Positions 25,418 through 34,475 are shown, numbered from the stretch's first letter. The stretch: DNA of 42,435 bases from Akkermansia sp. (GCA_017415995.1 JAFQDN010000053.1:1-42435), one strand, 5' to 3'. Notes: generated by a model not told the origin, from the sequence alone. Numbers and translations are program-made.

Positions 25418-26440
25418 TTAATGTTTCCCCAATTTTTTTGCGAGAGCCCAAGTGAATGGGCAGAGTGTGCGTAAAGCCCACGGAATTTTACGCCACCAAG
25501 CACCTTTAATACCGGCATCCGCTATGCGCTCTTTCCAGCTTTTTTCCCAAAAAAGGGCTTGCCTCTCCCGCTCCGCAAGATAGGTCCGGAAGTACTCTAA
25601 TAGACCTTTGCAATCCGGGTGTGTGGCTGTGTAGAGCTCCAACTCCTGCAGAATGGGTGCGTGGCAATGTAAACTGCGCTTGTAGTAATCCCGGCAAGCG
25701 TGATCGTTTTTTATGATGGAGAGAATCCCTGTACCTCCCGTTGTTTCTGCAGAAATATTGGTTTCGTGCCTCCTGTAATATAGGAAACATGCGTTGGATG
25801 CAATGAAGAAATTCCCCAGCATAAGGGCGCGTGCTCCGAAGAACGTATCGTCCATGATACCACAATCTTCAGGAATTGGAGCAAACTCAGTGAAAACTCG
25901 CCTCGACATCGTCATGGCTCCTCCCCACCAAGATATTTTGTTGAATGGTGCGTAGCCTCCGGCGTTCGCTAATCTGTTACCGATAATGTACTTGAGATAT
26001 TCAACGGGTGGGTTGGTTACGTGTGTTTTTGTGTCCGTGAATTTACAGAGCTGCCCGGAAACTGCTGAAACATCCTGATTGGTTTGAATGATGTGTGCTG
26101 TAATTCGGAGCCGATCCGGGTGGACAACATCATCTCCATCTACGCGCATAATCCAATCACCGGATGACAGGCTGACGGCTGTGTTCATATTGGCAGCGAC
26201 TCTTCCGTTGGTGTCACGTTTGTGGCATATGATGCGGTGTGTCCCGGTATAGGAAGTGACAACATCTTTGATGATTTCGAATGTTTCATCGGTAGAACAG
26301 TCGTCACAGAAGACAATTTCCAATTTGCCTTCGTACTCGGCGGAAAGAACGGACTGGGCACATTCTCTGATAAAACGAGATTGATTATAGCTGAGCACCA
26401 GAATGCTGATAAACGGCAGCTCTGAGGAGTTGTTCGGCAT
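25418..26440 (-). CDS. Family 2 glycosyltransferase
   Basis: A 340-residue GT-A enzyme. N-terminal ISILVLSYNQSRFIRECAQS (UDP-binding), EIVFCDDCSTDET and the DxD-type metal site in MRVDGDDVVHPDRL (about residue 95-108) define the GT2 fold. The acceptor region includes GIMDDTFFGARAL. It probably transfers a sugar onto a surface polysaccharide or LPS core; donor and acceptor are unknown. It is the last gene of a five-gene minus-strand run, 13 bp after tlyA. Confidence 0.88.
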   Translation of the reverse strand: MPNNSSELPFISILVLSYNQSRFIRECAQSVLSAEYEGKLEIVFCDDCSTDETFEIIKDVVTSYTGTHRIICHKRDTNGRVAANMNTAVSLSSGDWIMRVDGDDVVHPDRLRITAHIIQTNQDVSAVSGQLCKFTDTKTHVTNPPVEYLKYIIGNRLANAGGYAPFNKISWWGGAMTMSRRVFTEFAPIPEDCGIMDDTFFGARALMLGNFFIASNACFLYYRRHETNISAETTGGTGILSIIKNDHACRDYYKRSLHCHAPILQELELYTATHPDCKGLLEYFRTYLAERERQALFWEKSWKERIADAGIKGAWWRKIPWALRTLCPFTWALAKKLGKH

Positions 26441-26453
26441 GTTGGTAAGGGGG

Positions 26454-27182
26454 TTATCTGAGCCACGCTAAGAATTCCTTGTTGCCTTCCATGCCCTTAA
26501 TGGGTGAGTCAGCCACGCCCATCCATTCCCGTTTAAGTTCATTTACGACAAAATCGTGAATTTTGTCGACTGCTCGTTGGTGCAATGCGGGGTCTCTCAC
26601 AATGCCTCCCGGTCCTATATCTTCAGGTTGCAGTTCAAACTGGGGTTTAATGAGCACCAACAAATCACCACCTTCCTCCAGGCAGGTGTACGCAGCCGGC
26701 AGTATTTTGGTAAGAGAAATGAACGATACATCGCTGACGATGAGCTGTACCTTTTCTCCCAAATCCTCCGGGGTCATGTATCTTGCGTTAAATTGTTCCT
26801 TAACGATAACGCGGGGGTCACTGCGGAGTTTCCAAACCAGCTGATTGGTGCCGACATCCACTGCATGAACCCTCAACGCTCCGTTCTGCAACAGACAATC
26901 CGTAAATCCACCGGTGGAGGAGCCGATGTCTAAGCATATTTTTCCCTCCGCCTTCACCGGAAATGCTTGCAGTGCCCCCTCCAGTTTGAGCCCGCCTCGG
27001 CTCACATATTTCGGCTTGTTTTTTACTTCGATGGGCAGGGCGTCATCTACCTTGGTGCCCGGTTTTGTAACGACTTGGCCTTTGACGCTGACCTCACCGG
27101 CAATGATGAGCCTCTGGGCCTGTTCCCGAGAATCGCACAGACCCAGAGACACGACAAGAACATCCAATCGTTGTTTTGCCAT
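26454..27182 (-). CDS. tlyA: TlyA-family rRNA 2'-O-methyltransferase
   Basis: A 242-residue protein of the usual TlyA length. The N-terminal S4 RNA-binding domain (RLDVLVVSLGLCDSREQAQR, residues 4-60) precedes an FtsJ-like methyltransferase domain with SAM motif LDIGSSTGGFTDCLL. Probable K-D-K catalytic residues lie in SRGGLKLEGAL, VSDVSFISL and LIKPQFE. Members methylate ribose 2'-OH in 16S and 23S rRNA; the old name hemolysin A is misleading. It starts 4 bp after the upstream lipoprotein gene and is probably co-transcribed with it. Confidence 0.93.
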   Translation of the reverse strand: MAKQRLDVLVVSLGLCDSREQAQRLIIAGEVSVKGQVVTKPGTKVDDALPIEVKNKPKYVSRGGLKLEGALQAFPVKAEGKICLDIGSSTGGFTDCLLQNGALRVHAVDVGTNQLVWKLRSDPRVIVKEQFNARYMTPEDLGEKVQLIVSDVSFISLTKILPAAYTCLEEGGDLLVLIKPQFELQPEDIGPGGIVRDPALHQRAVDKIHDFVVNELKREWMGVADSPIKGMEGNKEFLAWLR

Positions 27183-27186
27183 GGGA

Positions 27187-27804
27187 TTAGCGTCGGCGTT
27201 TCAACGCACGATTTTGCCCGGGCATTACCGGGTGCGTTACTTTTTCCTGCGGAGTCATGACGGAGAAGGGAACTCCGACCCCGGGGCGTGTGGTGGCGGT
27301 GCGGGTAACCGGCTGCTGCGTGACAACCTTGCGCGGCTGCATGTCCGGTTGTACTTGGGTGCTGCGAGCCGGGGTCCTCTTAACCACCTTCTTGGTTGCA
27401 GGTGCTTGTGTTGCCGTTTTTTTGTCTGTCTTTTTGGGCAAATCCGGTTGTACCTGGCTGCTGCGTTTGGGCTTTGCCGGCGCGGTAACTACCACGGGGG
27501 TGGGTTTAGGCGCCTGTTGTTCAACTACGGGTTTCGGTGCTTGCTGTACAACTACGGGCTGTGTGTGTTTCGCCTCCGGTTTGGTGAACTCCGGCTGCAC
27601 TTGGGTGCGTCTGGCCGGTGTCTTTTTTGTTGCGGTCGGTTTGCGGAAGTCCGGCTGTACCTGTTGAGAGCGTTTGGGCGTTGCTGCCGGCTGCTGATTA
27701 CGGCGAACAACGTTGGGTGCCTCCCAATCGGAGTATGGAGAAGAGCAGGCGGACAGTGCAATGACCAGCGCCGAGCAGGAGAGTAAGGTGAGTTTGTGTT
27801 TCAT
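27187..27804 (-). CDS. Pro/Lys/Gln-rich lipoprotein with repeated QVQP[DE] motif
   Basis: A 205-residue protein. The start is set at the ATG at 27804 because a lipoprotein signal follows directly (MKHKLTLLSCSALVIALSAC, Cys20 in lipobox LSAC); an in-frame ATG 13 codons earlier adds a poor leader. The mature part is low-complexity and basic, rich in Pro, Lys, Thr and Gln. It carries four copies of a short motif: SQQVQPDF, RTQVQPEF, SSQVQPDL and STQVQPDM, separated by Pro/Ala/Thr/Lys linkers. No fold is expected; it may reach through the periplasm or bind the cell wall or a partner through the repeats. It lies within the osmC-tlyA operon. Confidence 0.72.
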   Translation of the reverse strand: MKHKLTLLSCSALVIALSACSSPYSDWEAPNVVRRNQQPAATPKRSQQVQPDFRKPTATKKTPARRTQVQPEFTKPEAKHTQPVVVQQAPKPVVEQQAPKPTPVVVTAPAKPKRSSQVQPDLPKKTDKKTATQAPATKKVVKRTPARSTQVQPDMQPRKVVTQQPVTRTATTRPGVGVPFSVMTPQEKVTHPVMPGQNRALKRRR

Positions 27805-27817
27805 GTTATGTGGAGTG

Positions 27818-28273
27818 TTATGAGTTAAAAAGTTCTGCTGCAAATGAAAGGAATGTGTACCCGCTGTAAATGATAGTCAGAATGCACATCATGAGGAAAA
27901 TTTGATCCTTAGCGACCGGCCGAGGCGTGTCTTCCTTGTGGCGCGGACGCAGGCTCATAATGTAAACCACGGCAAATGCAATCCAAACCAAGGCGTAAGC
28001 GTTTTGCCAAGCCGCTTCATGTAGAATTCGGCTGCCACTGGCCTTCACTAAATAGTAGACGGAGTGAGGCAGAACCGTGAGAATGGCAAACTCCGGGCGT
28101 ACTCCTCCGGTGCTGTATAATCGCATCCACACCACACCCCATGTTATGAGGATAAGCGGTGTTATTGCCGCTGCCAGCATCCATCCGGTGCCGAGTATGC
28201 CGGTGAGCAATGAGCCGCAACTCAGTAAGACAAAAAGCGGTACGCTGAGGTATATGTATTTGAGCCTGTTCAT
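27818..28273 (-). CDS. Polytopic membrane protein, unknown function
   Basis: A 151-residue protein. The ATG at 28273 is preferred, 2 nt after the OsmC stop; an upstream in-frame Met overlaps the OsmC gene. About five hydrophobic segments are visible (near residues 5-25, 27-45, 56-74, 84-106 and 122-145). No motif was recognised. It is tightly packed between the osmC-like and lipoprotein genes (13 bp to the latter). Confidence 0.7.
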   Translation of the reverse strand: MNRLKYIYLSVPLFVLLSCGSLLTGILGTGWMLAAAITPLILITWGVVWMRLYSTGGVRPEFAILTVLPHSVYYLVKASGSRILHEAAWQNAYALVWIAFAVVYIMSLRPRHKEDTPRPVAKDQIFLMMCILTIIYSGYTFLSFAAELFNS

Positions 28274-28275
28274 AT

Positions 28276-28683
28276 TCAGCCCAACCAGTTCCAAGTGATG
28301 GGAACCTCAATATCCGGGTGCAGACTGCGCATGGCAGGGCTGCCCAGCACGCAATCCTCCAAGGCTGCCTTGTGCGGCGTATCTGCCGGCAGCGGAAGTG
28401 TGATGGTGGTTTCAATGCGGGCAATGCGGCGAGGATTGGCACTCATTATTTTGCCTACCTCTATAGAGGCTCCCTCCAAGTTAAGTCCTTCCTTTTCCGC
28501 GTAGATGCCCATAATGGTTGCCATGCATGCAGCCATGGCAGAGCACATCAAATCCGTCGGTGAGAAGGATTCACCCTTTCCATGGTTGTCAACCGGTGCA
28601 TCGGAGCACACTTTGGCACCGCTCGGCTCATGCTGCAACTCGCAGTGCAGACCCCCCTGATAAATAACATTGCATTTGACCAT
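28276..28683 (-). CDS. OsmC/Ohr-family protein
   Basis: A 135-residue protein of normal OsmC size. Conserved features: the strand LHCELQHEPSG, the central helix GESFSPTDLMCSAMAACMA with a Cys at the peroxidatic position, and a second Cys in ALEDCVLGSPAMRSLHPD. The family reduces organic hydroperoxides using a Cys pair. It is the first gene of the five-gene minus-strand operon and its promoter places the transcript start at or next to the A of the ATG. Confidence 0.9.
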   Translation of the reverse strand: MVKCNVIYQGGLHCELQHEPSGAKVCSDAPVDNHGKGESFSPTDLMCSAMAACMATIMGIYAEKEGLNLEGASIEVGKIMSANPRRIARIETTITLPLPADTPHKAALEDCVLGSPAMRSLHPDIEVPITWNWLG

Positions 28684-28689
28684 GCCGCT

Positions 28690-28718
28690 ATTTTACACGC
28701 CGAGTCAGGCATCGTCAA
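28690..28718 (-). promoter_or_regulatory. Promoter of the osmC-tlyA operon
   Basis: On the minus strand, TTGACG (28718-28713), a 17-bp spacer and TAAAAT (28695-28690). Exactly 6 nt lie between the -10 box and the ATG, which is the geometry expected for a fully leaderless mRNA. Confidence 0.78.
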
Positions 28719-28750
28719 GTTGGAAAAGAACTCGGGCGGATTTTTTTTGC

Positions 28751-28779
28751 TGGAAATGTGAAAATGAATATGGTAGAAT
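28751..28779 (+). promoter_or_regulatory. ilvD promoter
   Basis: TGGAAA (28751-28756), a 17-bp spacer and TAGAAT (28774-28779), then TTCCGCGCT and the ATG at 28789. The 9-nt gap predicts a leader of about 3 nt. Confidence 0.68.
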
Positions 28780-28788
28780 TTCCGCGCT

Positions 28789-30456
28789 ATGTTATCGGAC
28801 CGAACAAAACACGGCATAGAACGTGCTCCGCACCGCAGCTTGATGCGTGCTACAGGTATGAGCGATGAAGATATCCGCAAGCCTTTCATCGCCATTTGCA
28901 ATTCGTTTAATGAAGTTATTCCCGGCCATGTTCATCTGAATAAGGTGGCTGAACTCATCAAGGATGAGGTACGCAAAGCGGGTGGTACACCCATAGAGTT
29001 TAACCTGATAGGCGTGTGTGATGGTATTGCTATGGCTCATCATGGCATGAAGTTCTCACTTGCCAGCCGAGAGTTGATAGCAGATAGCGTGGAGACCATG
29101 CTCAGTGCGCATGCTTTCGATGCCTGCATCTGCATCCCCAATTGTGATAAAATTGTGCCCGGTATGGTTATGGGGGCTTTGCGGTGCAACATTCCCACCA
29201 TTTTCTGTTCCGGTGGTCCCATGGCTGTCGGTAAGGGCAGAAACGGTGAGGATTTGGACCTCAACAGCGTGTTTGAGGCCGTTGCCGCCTGCAAAGCCGG
29301 CAAGATTACGGATGAAGAGTTGCACCATGTAGAGTGCAATGCCTGTCCCGGCGCCGGTTCTTGTTCCGGTATGTTTACAGCCAACTCCATGAACTGTCTT
29401 TGCGAGGTGCTCGGCCTTGCCTTGCCGGGCAACGGTACCTTGTTGGCTTTGTCCGATGAACGTAAAGAATTTTGGCGTGCATCTGCCCGCCGTGCCGTTG
29501 AGTTGGCGTTGCAAGGTGGCCCCTTGCCGCGTGATTTGATTACCGAGGCATCTATTGACAACGTTTTTGCTTGTGATATGGCCATGGGCGGCTCCTCCAA
29601 CACCGTGCTGCACACCTTAGCCTTTGCTGCGGAAGCCGGGTTGGATTATGACCTCCGCCGCATTGATGAAATCTCCCGTCGCACCCCCAACATCTGCAAG
29701 GTTGCTCCCAGCTCCCGCTTCCATATGCATGATGTGTTGCGTGCCGGAGGCATTATGACTATTTTAGCGGAAATCAACAAAATCCCCGGTGCTCTCCGTA
29801 CCGATGTCCCCACCGTCAGCGGCAAAACACTTGCTCAGCAAATAGACGGCTTATCCACACAGGACCCCATCGTCATTCGCACCGTGGAAAACGCCTACTC
29901 CCGGGACGGCGGCTTGGCTGTGCTGTTCGGTAATCTTGCAGAGCAGGGCTCCATTGTCAAAAAAGCCGGCGTGCTGCCGGAAATGATGGTGCACCGCGGC
30001 CCCGCCGTTATCTTTGAAAGCCAAGAGGAAGCCTGTGCCGGCATTTTGGCGGATAAAGTCAAGCCCGGTGATGTTGTCGTCATTCGCAATGAGGGGCCCA
30101 AGGGTGGTCCCGGCATGCAAGAGATGCTTGCTCCCACCAGCTACATCATGGGCAAGGGGCTGGGCAACTGCGTCGCCCTGATTACGGATGGCCGATTCTC
30201 CGGCGCTACGCACGGAGCCTGCATCGGCCACGTCTCCCCGGAGGCTGCCGAGGGCGGACTCATCGGTCTTCTTCGTGATGGTGATATGATCTCCATCGAC
30301 ATCCCCAACCGTACCCTCACCGCTGAGCTCAGCGATGAGGAAATTGCGTCACGCCGTGCAAACTGGCAGCCCACCATGCAAGAGGTGGCCGGCAAGTGGC
30401 TCAAGCGCTACCGCAAACTCGCTACCAACGCAAGCCGAGGAGCCGTTCTCTCCTAA
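28789..30456 (+). CDS. ilvD: Dihydroxy-acid dehydratase
   Basis: A 555-residue Fe-S dehydratase of normal IlvD length that makes 2-keto acids in valine, leucine and isoleucine synthesis. Signatures: [15 protein letters not shown], the cluster-ligand blocks [12 protein letters not shown] and [19 protein letters not shown], and the C-terminal [21 protein letters not shown] with the catalytic Ser region. The upstream genes are divergent. A transporter gene follows after 41 bp, so the transcript may continue. The presence of ilvD implies branched-chain amino acid synthesis in the organism. Confidence 0.97.
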   Translation: MLSDRTKHGIERAPHRSLMRATGMSDEDIRKPFIAICNSFNEVIPGHVHLNKVAELIKDEVRKAGGTPIEFNLIGVCDGIAMAHHGMKFSLASRELIADSVETMLSAHAFDACICIPNCDKIVPGMVMGALRCNIPTIFCSGGPMAVGKGRNGEDLDLNSVFEAVAACKAGKITDEELHHVECNACPGAGSCSGMFTANSMNCLCEVLGLALPGNGTLLALSDERKEFWRASARRAVELALQGGPLPRDLITEASIDNVFACDMAMGGSSNTVLHTLAFAAEAGLDYDLRRIDEISRRTPNICKVAPSSRFHMHDVLRAGGIMTILAEINKIPGALRTDVPTVSGKTLAQQIDGLSTQDPIVIRTVENAYSRDGGLAVLFGNLAEQGSIVKKAGVLPEMMVHRGPAVIFESQEEACAGILADKVKPGDVVVIRNEGPKGGPGMQEMLAPTSYIMGKGLGNCVALITDGRFSGATHGACIGHVSPEAAEGGLIGLLRDGDMISIDIPNRTLTAELSDEEIASRRANWQPTMQEVAGKWLKRYRKLATNASRGAVLS

Positions 30457-30497
30457 GTCTCTCATCTTAACCTCTAACCACACTCACTGATTAACTA

Positions 30498-31982
30498 ATG
30501 AGCGCTGAAAAACCAAACCCCATCGTCAAGTACTTCTCGGAGTTCAAGGTGCTGCGTGATTGCAGCAAGGACTTCTGGTACACCAACTTCATTCAGTTCT
30601 TCGATGGTCTGTCGTACTTTACGTTGATTATCGTTTTCACTCTGTTCCTGAAGGATTACTGCGGCTTCAATGATGCCGATGCCCCCTACTGGGTGGGCAT
30701 GTACACTCTCTTCCTGTCCATGTTTGTTTTTGCCGTGGGCACCATATGCGACATTATCGGTCTGAAGAAAACCTACCTCATCGGCTTTGCCCTGTTAATC
30801 GGCGGTCGTTTGATTATGGGGCTTGGCTCAGACTTCGGTATGCACGTCTGCGGGCTCTCGCAAGATGCTTCCAAGTACTTTGTGATTGCCGGTATCGCCA
30901 TTCTTTCATTCGGTACCGCATTCATGAGTCCGTGCATCTCCACCTCCATTCGTCGCTTCACCACGTTGCGTGCACGTCCTACGGGCTTCAACTTCTACTA
31001 TCTGTTCATGAATATCGGCGCCTTCCTTGCCGGTATTGCCATTGTGGACCCCCTCCGTGCCGCTTTCGGCCCCATCAACAGCTTGTGGTGGGTGGTTAAC
31101 ATCGGCACCGCCTGCAACGTGATTGCCTTCATCTTCACCCGTTTGATTAATGAAGACAATTACGCCGTCCCCGAGGAACGCATCGCCAAAAATGTGGCTG
31201 CAAAGCGTCGCCCGCTGCAGCTTATTATGGAGGTTGCCAAGGAGCGTCCTTTCCAAAAACTCATCGTTTTCCTCGTGCTCACCCTCGGCGTGCGCTTGGT
31301 GTTCACCTTGCAGTTCTTGGTGATGCCCCAGTATTACACACGCGCCATCGGTGATGATTTCTCTCTGGGGCTTGTCAACTCCTTCAACCCCTTTATCATC
31401 ATTACCGGCCTGATTCTCATCATCCCGATTCTCAATCGCTTCTCAACGGTTAAGTTGATGATTTCCGGCATGACGATTTCCGCCTTCTCCATGGTGCTGC
31501 TGGCAGTTCCGCCGGAGTGGTATTTCATTATTCCCGGCATTGAGACCATCGGCCAGGCGTACTTCTTTGCCATCGTGGCTCAAATCATCGTCTTTGCCTC
31601 CGGTGAGCTTCTTTTCTCTCCCCGTTTCTCGGAGTACGTGGCACGCGTGGCGCCCAAGGACAAAGTGGCATCCTACATGTCTCTCTCCGCTCTCCCCATG
31701 TTCATTGCCAAGCCCATTAACGGCGTGGTTGGTGGCTTGTTGGTCTCCTACTACTGCTATGATGGCATTGCCGCCAAGATGGACACCGGCCACATTGACT
31801 TCTGGAACTCCCCTGAGTTCATGTGGACCATCTACATGATTATGGCCTTCATCTCTCCCATTGCCATCATCCTCACCAAGGACAGCTTCGTGTCCGACAA
31901 ACCTGAGGAAGATGCTCAAGATAAGACCGAGTCCGCCGCTTCTGATGCCTCTGAGGACGAGGCAGCCCCCCAGAATGCCTAA
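30498..31982 (+). CDS. Major facilitator transporter, POT/peptide-transporter-like
   Basis: A 494-residue membrane protein with about 12 hydrophobic helices. The loop GTICDIIGLKKTYLIGF resembles the MFS/POT motif after helix 2, and FNFYYLFMNIGAFLAG matches the POT FYSxINxG element. It most likely imports di- or tripeptides or a related solute in symport with protons; the characteristic ExxER of helix 1 is not evident, so specificity is uncertain. The C terminus is acidic and disordered (EDAQDKTESAASDASEDE). It sits between ilvD and the ankyrin/TolA-like gene, 32 bp before the latter. Confidence 0.82.
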   Translation: MSAEKPNPIVKYFSEFKVLRDCSKDFWYTNFIQFFDGLSYFTLIIVFTLFLKDYCGFNDADAPYWVGMYTLFLSMFVFAVGTICDIIGLKKTYLIGFALLIGGRLIMGLGSDFGMHVCGLSQDASKYFVIAGIAILSFGTAFMSPCISTSIRRFTTLRARPTGFNFYYLFMNIGAFLAGIAIVDPLRAAFGPINSLWWVVNIGTACNVIAFIFTRLINEDNYAVPEERIAKNVAAKRRPLQLIMEVAKERPFQKLIVFLVLTLGVRLVFTLQFLVMPQYYTRAIGDDFSLGLVNSFNPFIIITGLILIIPILNRFSTVKLMISGMTISAFSMVLLAVPPEWYFIIPGIETIGQAYFFAIVAQIIVFASGELLFSPRFSEYVARVAPKDKVASYMSLSALPMFIAKPINGVVGGLLVSYYCYDGIAAKMDTGHIDFWNSPEFMWTIYMIMAFISPIAIILTKDSFVSDKPEEDAQDKTESAASDASEDEAAPQNA

Positions 31983-32014
31983 TCCCTGCAATCCACCTGA
32001 CAAATTCTGATAAT

Positions 32015-34093
32015 ATGTCTAAAAAGAAATACAAGAAGACTGTAGCAAGTGCCCCCAACAAGGAGACTGCTGACAATACTCCTGTGGCTGACGTGCAGGA
32101 ACAACAGTCCCCGGAGCTTGCTGCCGCGTCTGAGCAGGCAGATTCTCACGAGGTCAAGACGGATTGGGCTCCCATCATCAAGGATTTCCTCATCCTGTTG
32201 GTTATCATGGGTGTCCTCGGTTTCGGTTGTAACCTGCTCAAGGATGCCTTCGCCCACAAATCCCCCACGGATTCCCTAGTCTCCCTCATCCGTAAGGGCG
32301 ACTTGAAGGAGGTAAAAGGTGTGGAGAAGGATGAGCCCTTCCTCAAGGAATTGGAAGAAGGCTTGGCCAAAGATGCCGGGTTCGTGAACACTCGCGATGC
32401 CAACCTGCGTACCCCCCTCATGTGGGCTGCTTATGCCAACTTCAATAATCCGGAGAAGGCTGCGGAAACGGACACAAACCGCCTCTACTACATTGAGGCT
32501 CTCTTCAACAAAAATGCGGACATCACCGCGGTGGATGAAGATGGCTTCAACGCTCTGCATTGGGCTGCTTGGAGTGGCATGCGCTTCACCTCCTACAAGC
32601 TCATCAAAAAAGGCATCGATATCAACAGCCGTGAGAACAACGGCTACACCCCCCTCATGCTTGCCGCCCTCCGTGGTAATGATAAGGTAGTGGATCTCCT
32701 CCTCAAAATGGGGGCGGACCCCACCCTCAAGAACTCCAAGGGCGAGACCGCTGCTCAGCTGGTTAACGCCGCCGAGACCGCCTACTCCAAGCGTGACTCC
32801 TTCATCTACGGCCCCGTTTTCTCCAAAGAACGTGAGGAGGCCTACGCCCGTACCAAAAAACTGCTTTCCAAGGCCAATGCTGCCGTCACCGATGAAGAGC
32901 TGCGCAAGCTTGAGGTTGAGCTGGAAATCGACATGCTCGCCTCTCAGGCCGCTGCTCGTGCCGAGCGCAAGATTGCGGAGCTTGCCAAGCGTGAGGAAAC
33001 CCGCGCCACCATCTCCCTTATCTCTCTTGTCTCTCTCAAGGAGAAGGATATCGACCTCCACCACCGCGTGAAAGGTGAGGTCGAGGCCATCGTCGCTATG
33101 GAGAAGTCCTTGGAACCCGGCACCCCCTCCATCCTGGCTGCGGTGGATGCCCAAGGCAACTCTGCCCTCCATATTGCTGCCGCTGCCGGTAAAGCCCTGT
33201 GCTGCTACCACTTGGTCAACGCCGGTATGGATATTTCCCTCAAGAACAAAGCCGGCAAGACTCCCCTCATGCTTGCTGCCGAGGCCGGTCACACCCTTGC
33301 CGTTGCCGTGCTCGTCTCCCCGGATAAACCGGAGGTGAAGTCCTTGGCTGCGGATGCCGCCAAGATGCTGGATTCCATGCCCGCGTCTCCCAATAATGCG
33401 GAGTGCAAGCAGCTCTTGCTCAACGCTCAGCCTATTTGCGCTAAGCTCAAAGACTTTGAGTTCGAGTCCCGCCGCTTGGCTTCCGATGCCGCTTATGCTA
33501 AGGCGAAGGCGGATGCCGAGGCTAAGGCGAAGGCGGATGCCGAGGCTAAGGCTAAGGCGGAAGCTGAGGCTAAAGCTAAGGCCGAGGCTGAGGCTAAAGC
33601 TAAGGAAGAGGCCCGCGTTCGCGCCATTGCCGAGGCCGAGGCTCGCACCGCTGAGGCTGTTCGCGCCATTACGGAGGCCGCCAACCTCAAAGCCGAGGCC
33701 GAGCGCCGTAACGTGGAGGCTTCCAACCTCAAGATTGATGCCGCCCGTCAGATGACGGAGGCTGCCAACCTCAAAACGGATGCTGCTCGCCAAATGACGG
33801 ATGCCGCCAACCTCAAGGCCGAGGCTTCCAAAGCTGCCTCCGCCGCTGCTGCTGCCAAGGCTGCTGCCGATAAGCAGATGCAGGACGCCGCTGCTCTCAA
33901 GGCCGCTGCCGATTCCGCTCGCAGCGAAGCTGCTCGCCTCAAGGCTGAGGCTGAGGCCTTGCGTAATGAGGCTGCTCGCCTCAAGGCTGAGGCTGAGGCC
34001 TTGCGTAATGAGGCTGCTCGCCTCAAGGCTGAGGCCGAGGCCGCCTCTGCGGCTCCTGCCCCGGCTCCGGAGCAACAACCTGACGCTGCCTGA
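32015..34093 (+). CDS. Membrane-anchored ankyrin protein with TolA-like Ala/Glu/Lys tail
   Basis: A 692-residue protein with a Lys-rich N terminus, one TM helix at about residues 54-73, and ankyrin repeats at about 128-250 (NALHWAAWSGMRFTSYKLI, TPLMLAALRGNDKVVDLLL). A helical linker follows, two more ankyrin units lie at about 383-430 (ALHIAAAAGKALCCYHLV, TPLMLAAEAGHTLAVAVL), and an Ala/Glu/Lys/Arg helix runs from about 490 to 685. The tail repeats EAKAKA-type and AANLKxEA-type units, likely forming a long single helix or coiled coil as in TolA domain II. Unlike the other ankyrin proteins here it has no cleavable signal and would stay in the inner membrane. The DNA of the tail is internally duplicated. 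Confidence 0.87.
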   Translation: MSKKKYKKTVASAPNKETADNTPVADVQEQQSPELAAASEQADSHEVKTDWAPIIKDFLILLVIMGVLGFGCNLLKDAFAHKSPTDSLVSLIRKGDLKEVKGVEKDEPFLKELEEGLAKDAGFVNTRDANLRTPLMWAAYANFNNPEKAAETDTNRLYYIEALFNKNADITAVDEDGFNALHWAAWSGMRFTSYKLIKKGIDINSRENNGYTPLMLAALRGNDKVVDLLLKMGADPTLKNSKGETAAQLVNAAETAYSKRDSFIYGPVFSKEREEAYARTKKLLSKANAAVTDEELRKLEVELEIDMLASQAAARAERKIAELAKREETRATISLISLVSLKEKDIDLHHRVKGEVEAIVAMEKSLEPGTPSILAAVDAQGNSALHIAAAAGKALCCYHLVNAGMDISLKNKAGKTPLMLAAEAGHTLAVAVLVSPDKPEVKSLAADAAKMLDSMPASPNNAECKQLLLNAQPICAKLKDFEFESRRLASDAAYAKAKADAEAKAKADAEAKAKAEAEAKAKAEAEAKAKEEARVRAIAEAEARTAEAVRAITEAANLKAEAERRNVEASNLKIDAARQMTEAANLKTDAARQMTDAANLKAEASKAASAAAAAKAAADKQMQDAAALKAAADSARSEAARLKAEAEALRNEAARLKAEAEALRNEAARLKAEAEAASAAPAPAPEQQPDAA
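33929..34042 (+). repeat. 42-bp tandem repeat in the ankyrin/TolA-like gene
   Basis: Two identical 42-bp units (33929-33970, 33971-34012) and a third partial copy to about 34042, encoding AARLKAEAEALRNE. The copies are identical at the nucleotide level, so the duplication is recent and could vary between strains. Shorter 21-bp-type repeats of GCTAAGGCGAAGGCGGATGC lie upstream near 33495-33550. Confidence 0.9.
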
Positions 34094-34136
34094 TTGTTGT
34101 TCTTCGGATTTAGTTTTGTTGATTTCTTCAACGTTC

Positions 34137-34163
34137 AGCGCCCCCATCCGGGGGCGCTTTTTT
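34137..34163 (+). terminator. Terminator after the ankyrin/TolA-like gene
   Basis: A perfect 9-bp stem AGCGCCCCC / GGGGGCGCT (34137-34145 with 34150-34158), a 4-nt loop and a T6 tract. It ends the ilvD-transporter-ankyrin run. Confidence 0.93.
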
Positions 34164-34381
34164 AATGTTTACGTTATTTTGGAAACAACGCGGCATTTCG
34201 ATTCTCGCATTATGCCATCCTTCGGGAGGGCGCATATATTTTTGATACACCCCGCGCGCAAACGCTCCAAACTCTCAATTTGCCTGCCACGGCGTAACTC
34301 GCAAGGGAGAAAACGAGGCTATCCCAATCTCCCCGTAAATCCAATTATTGTCATATTTGTTCATGCGCTCTGAAAATATGC
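34164..34381. other. Gene-free spacer before the autotransporter
   Basis: Together with the leader up to 34475 this is about 312 bp without a supported gene. The sequence is mixed, with AT-rich patches near 34225-34250 and 34340-34380. I see no RNA gene, no repeat and no credible short gene. A minus-strand frame over the start of the autotransporter is best explained as a shadow. Confidence 0.5.
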
Positions 34382-34410
34382 TTGACGTTTCGCGTTCCGG
34401 CAGGTAATGT
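34382..34410 (+). promoter_or_regulatory. Putative promoter of the giant autotransporter
   Basis: TTGACG (34382-34387), a 17-bp spacer and TAATGT (34405-34410). The leader to the ATG at 34476 would be about 59 nt and is very T/C-rich near its end, without a Shine-Dalgarno sequence. Confidence 0.5.
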
Positions 34411-34475
34411 TAGTCCATATTCTGTTAGTTGCCGTTCTGCGCAAACTTCTTTTCGCCTTTTTTCTTTTTTTCGTC

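Noticed and set aside
33490..33610. CRISPR-like short repeats
   Set aside because: These are coding Ala/Lys/Glu repeats without unique spacers; no CRISPR array or cas gene was seen.
32276..34147. A 623-codon minus-strand open frame opposite the ankyrin/TolA-like gene
   Set aside because: It is the antisense of a GC-rich repetitive coding sequence; its translation is low-complexity Gly/Leu/Ser, whereas the plus strand has clear ankyrin repeats and a TM helix.
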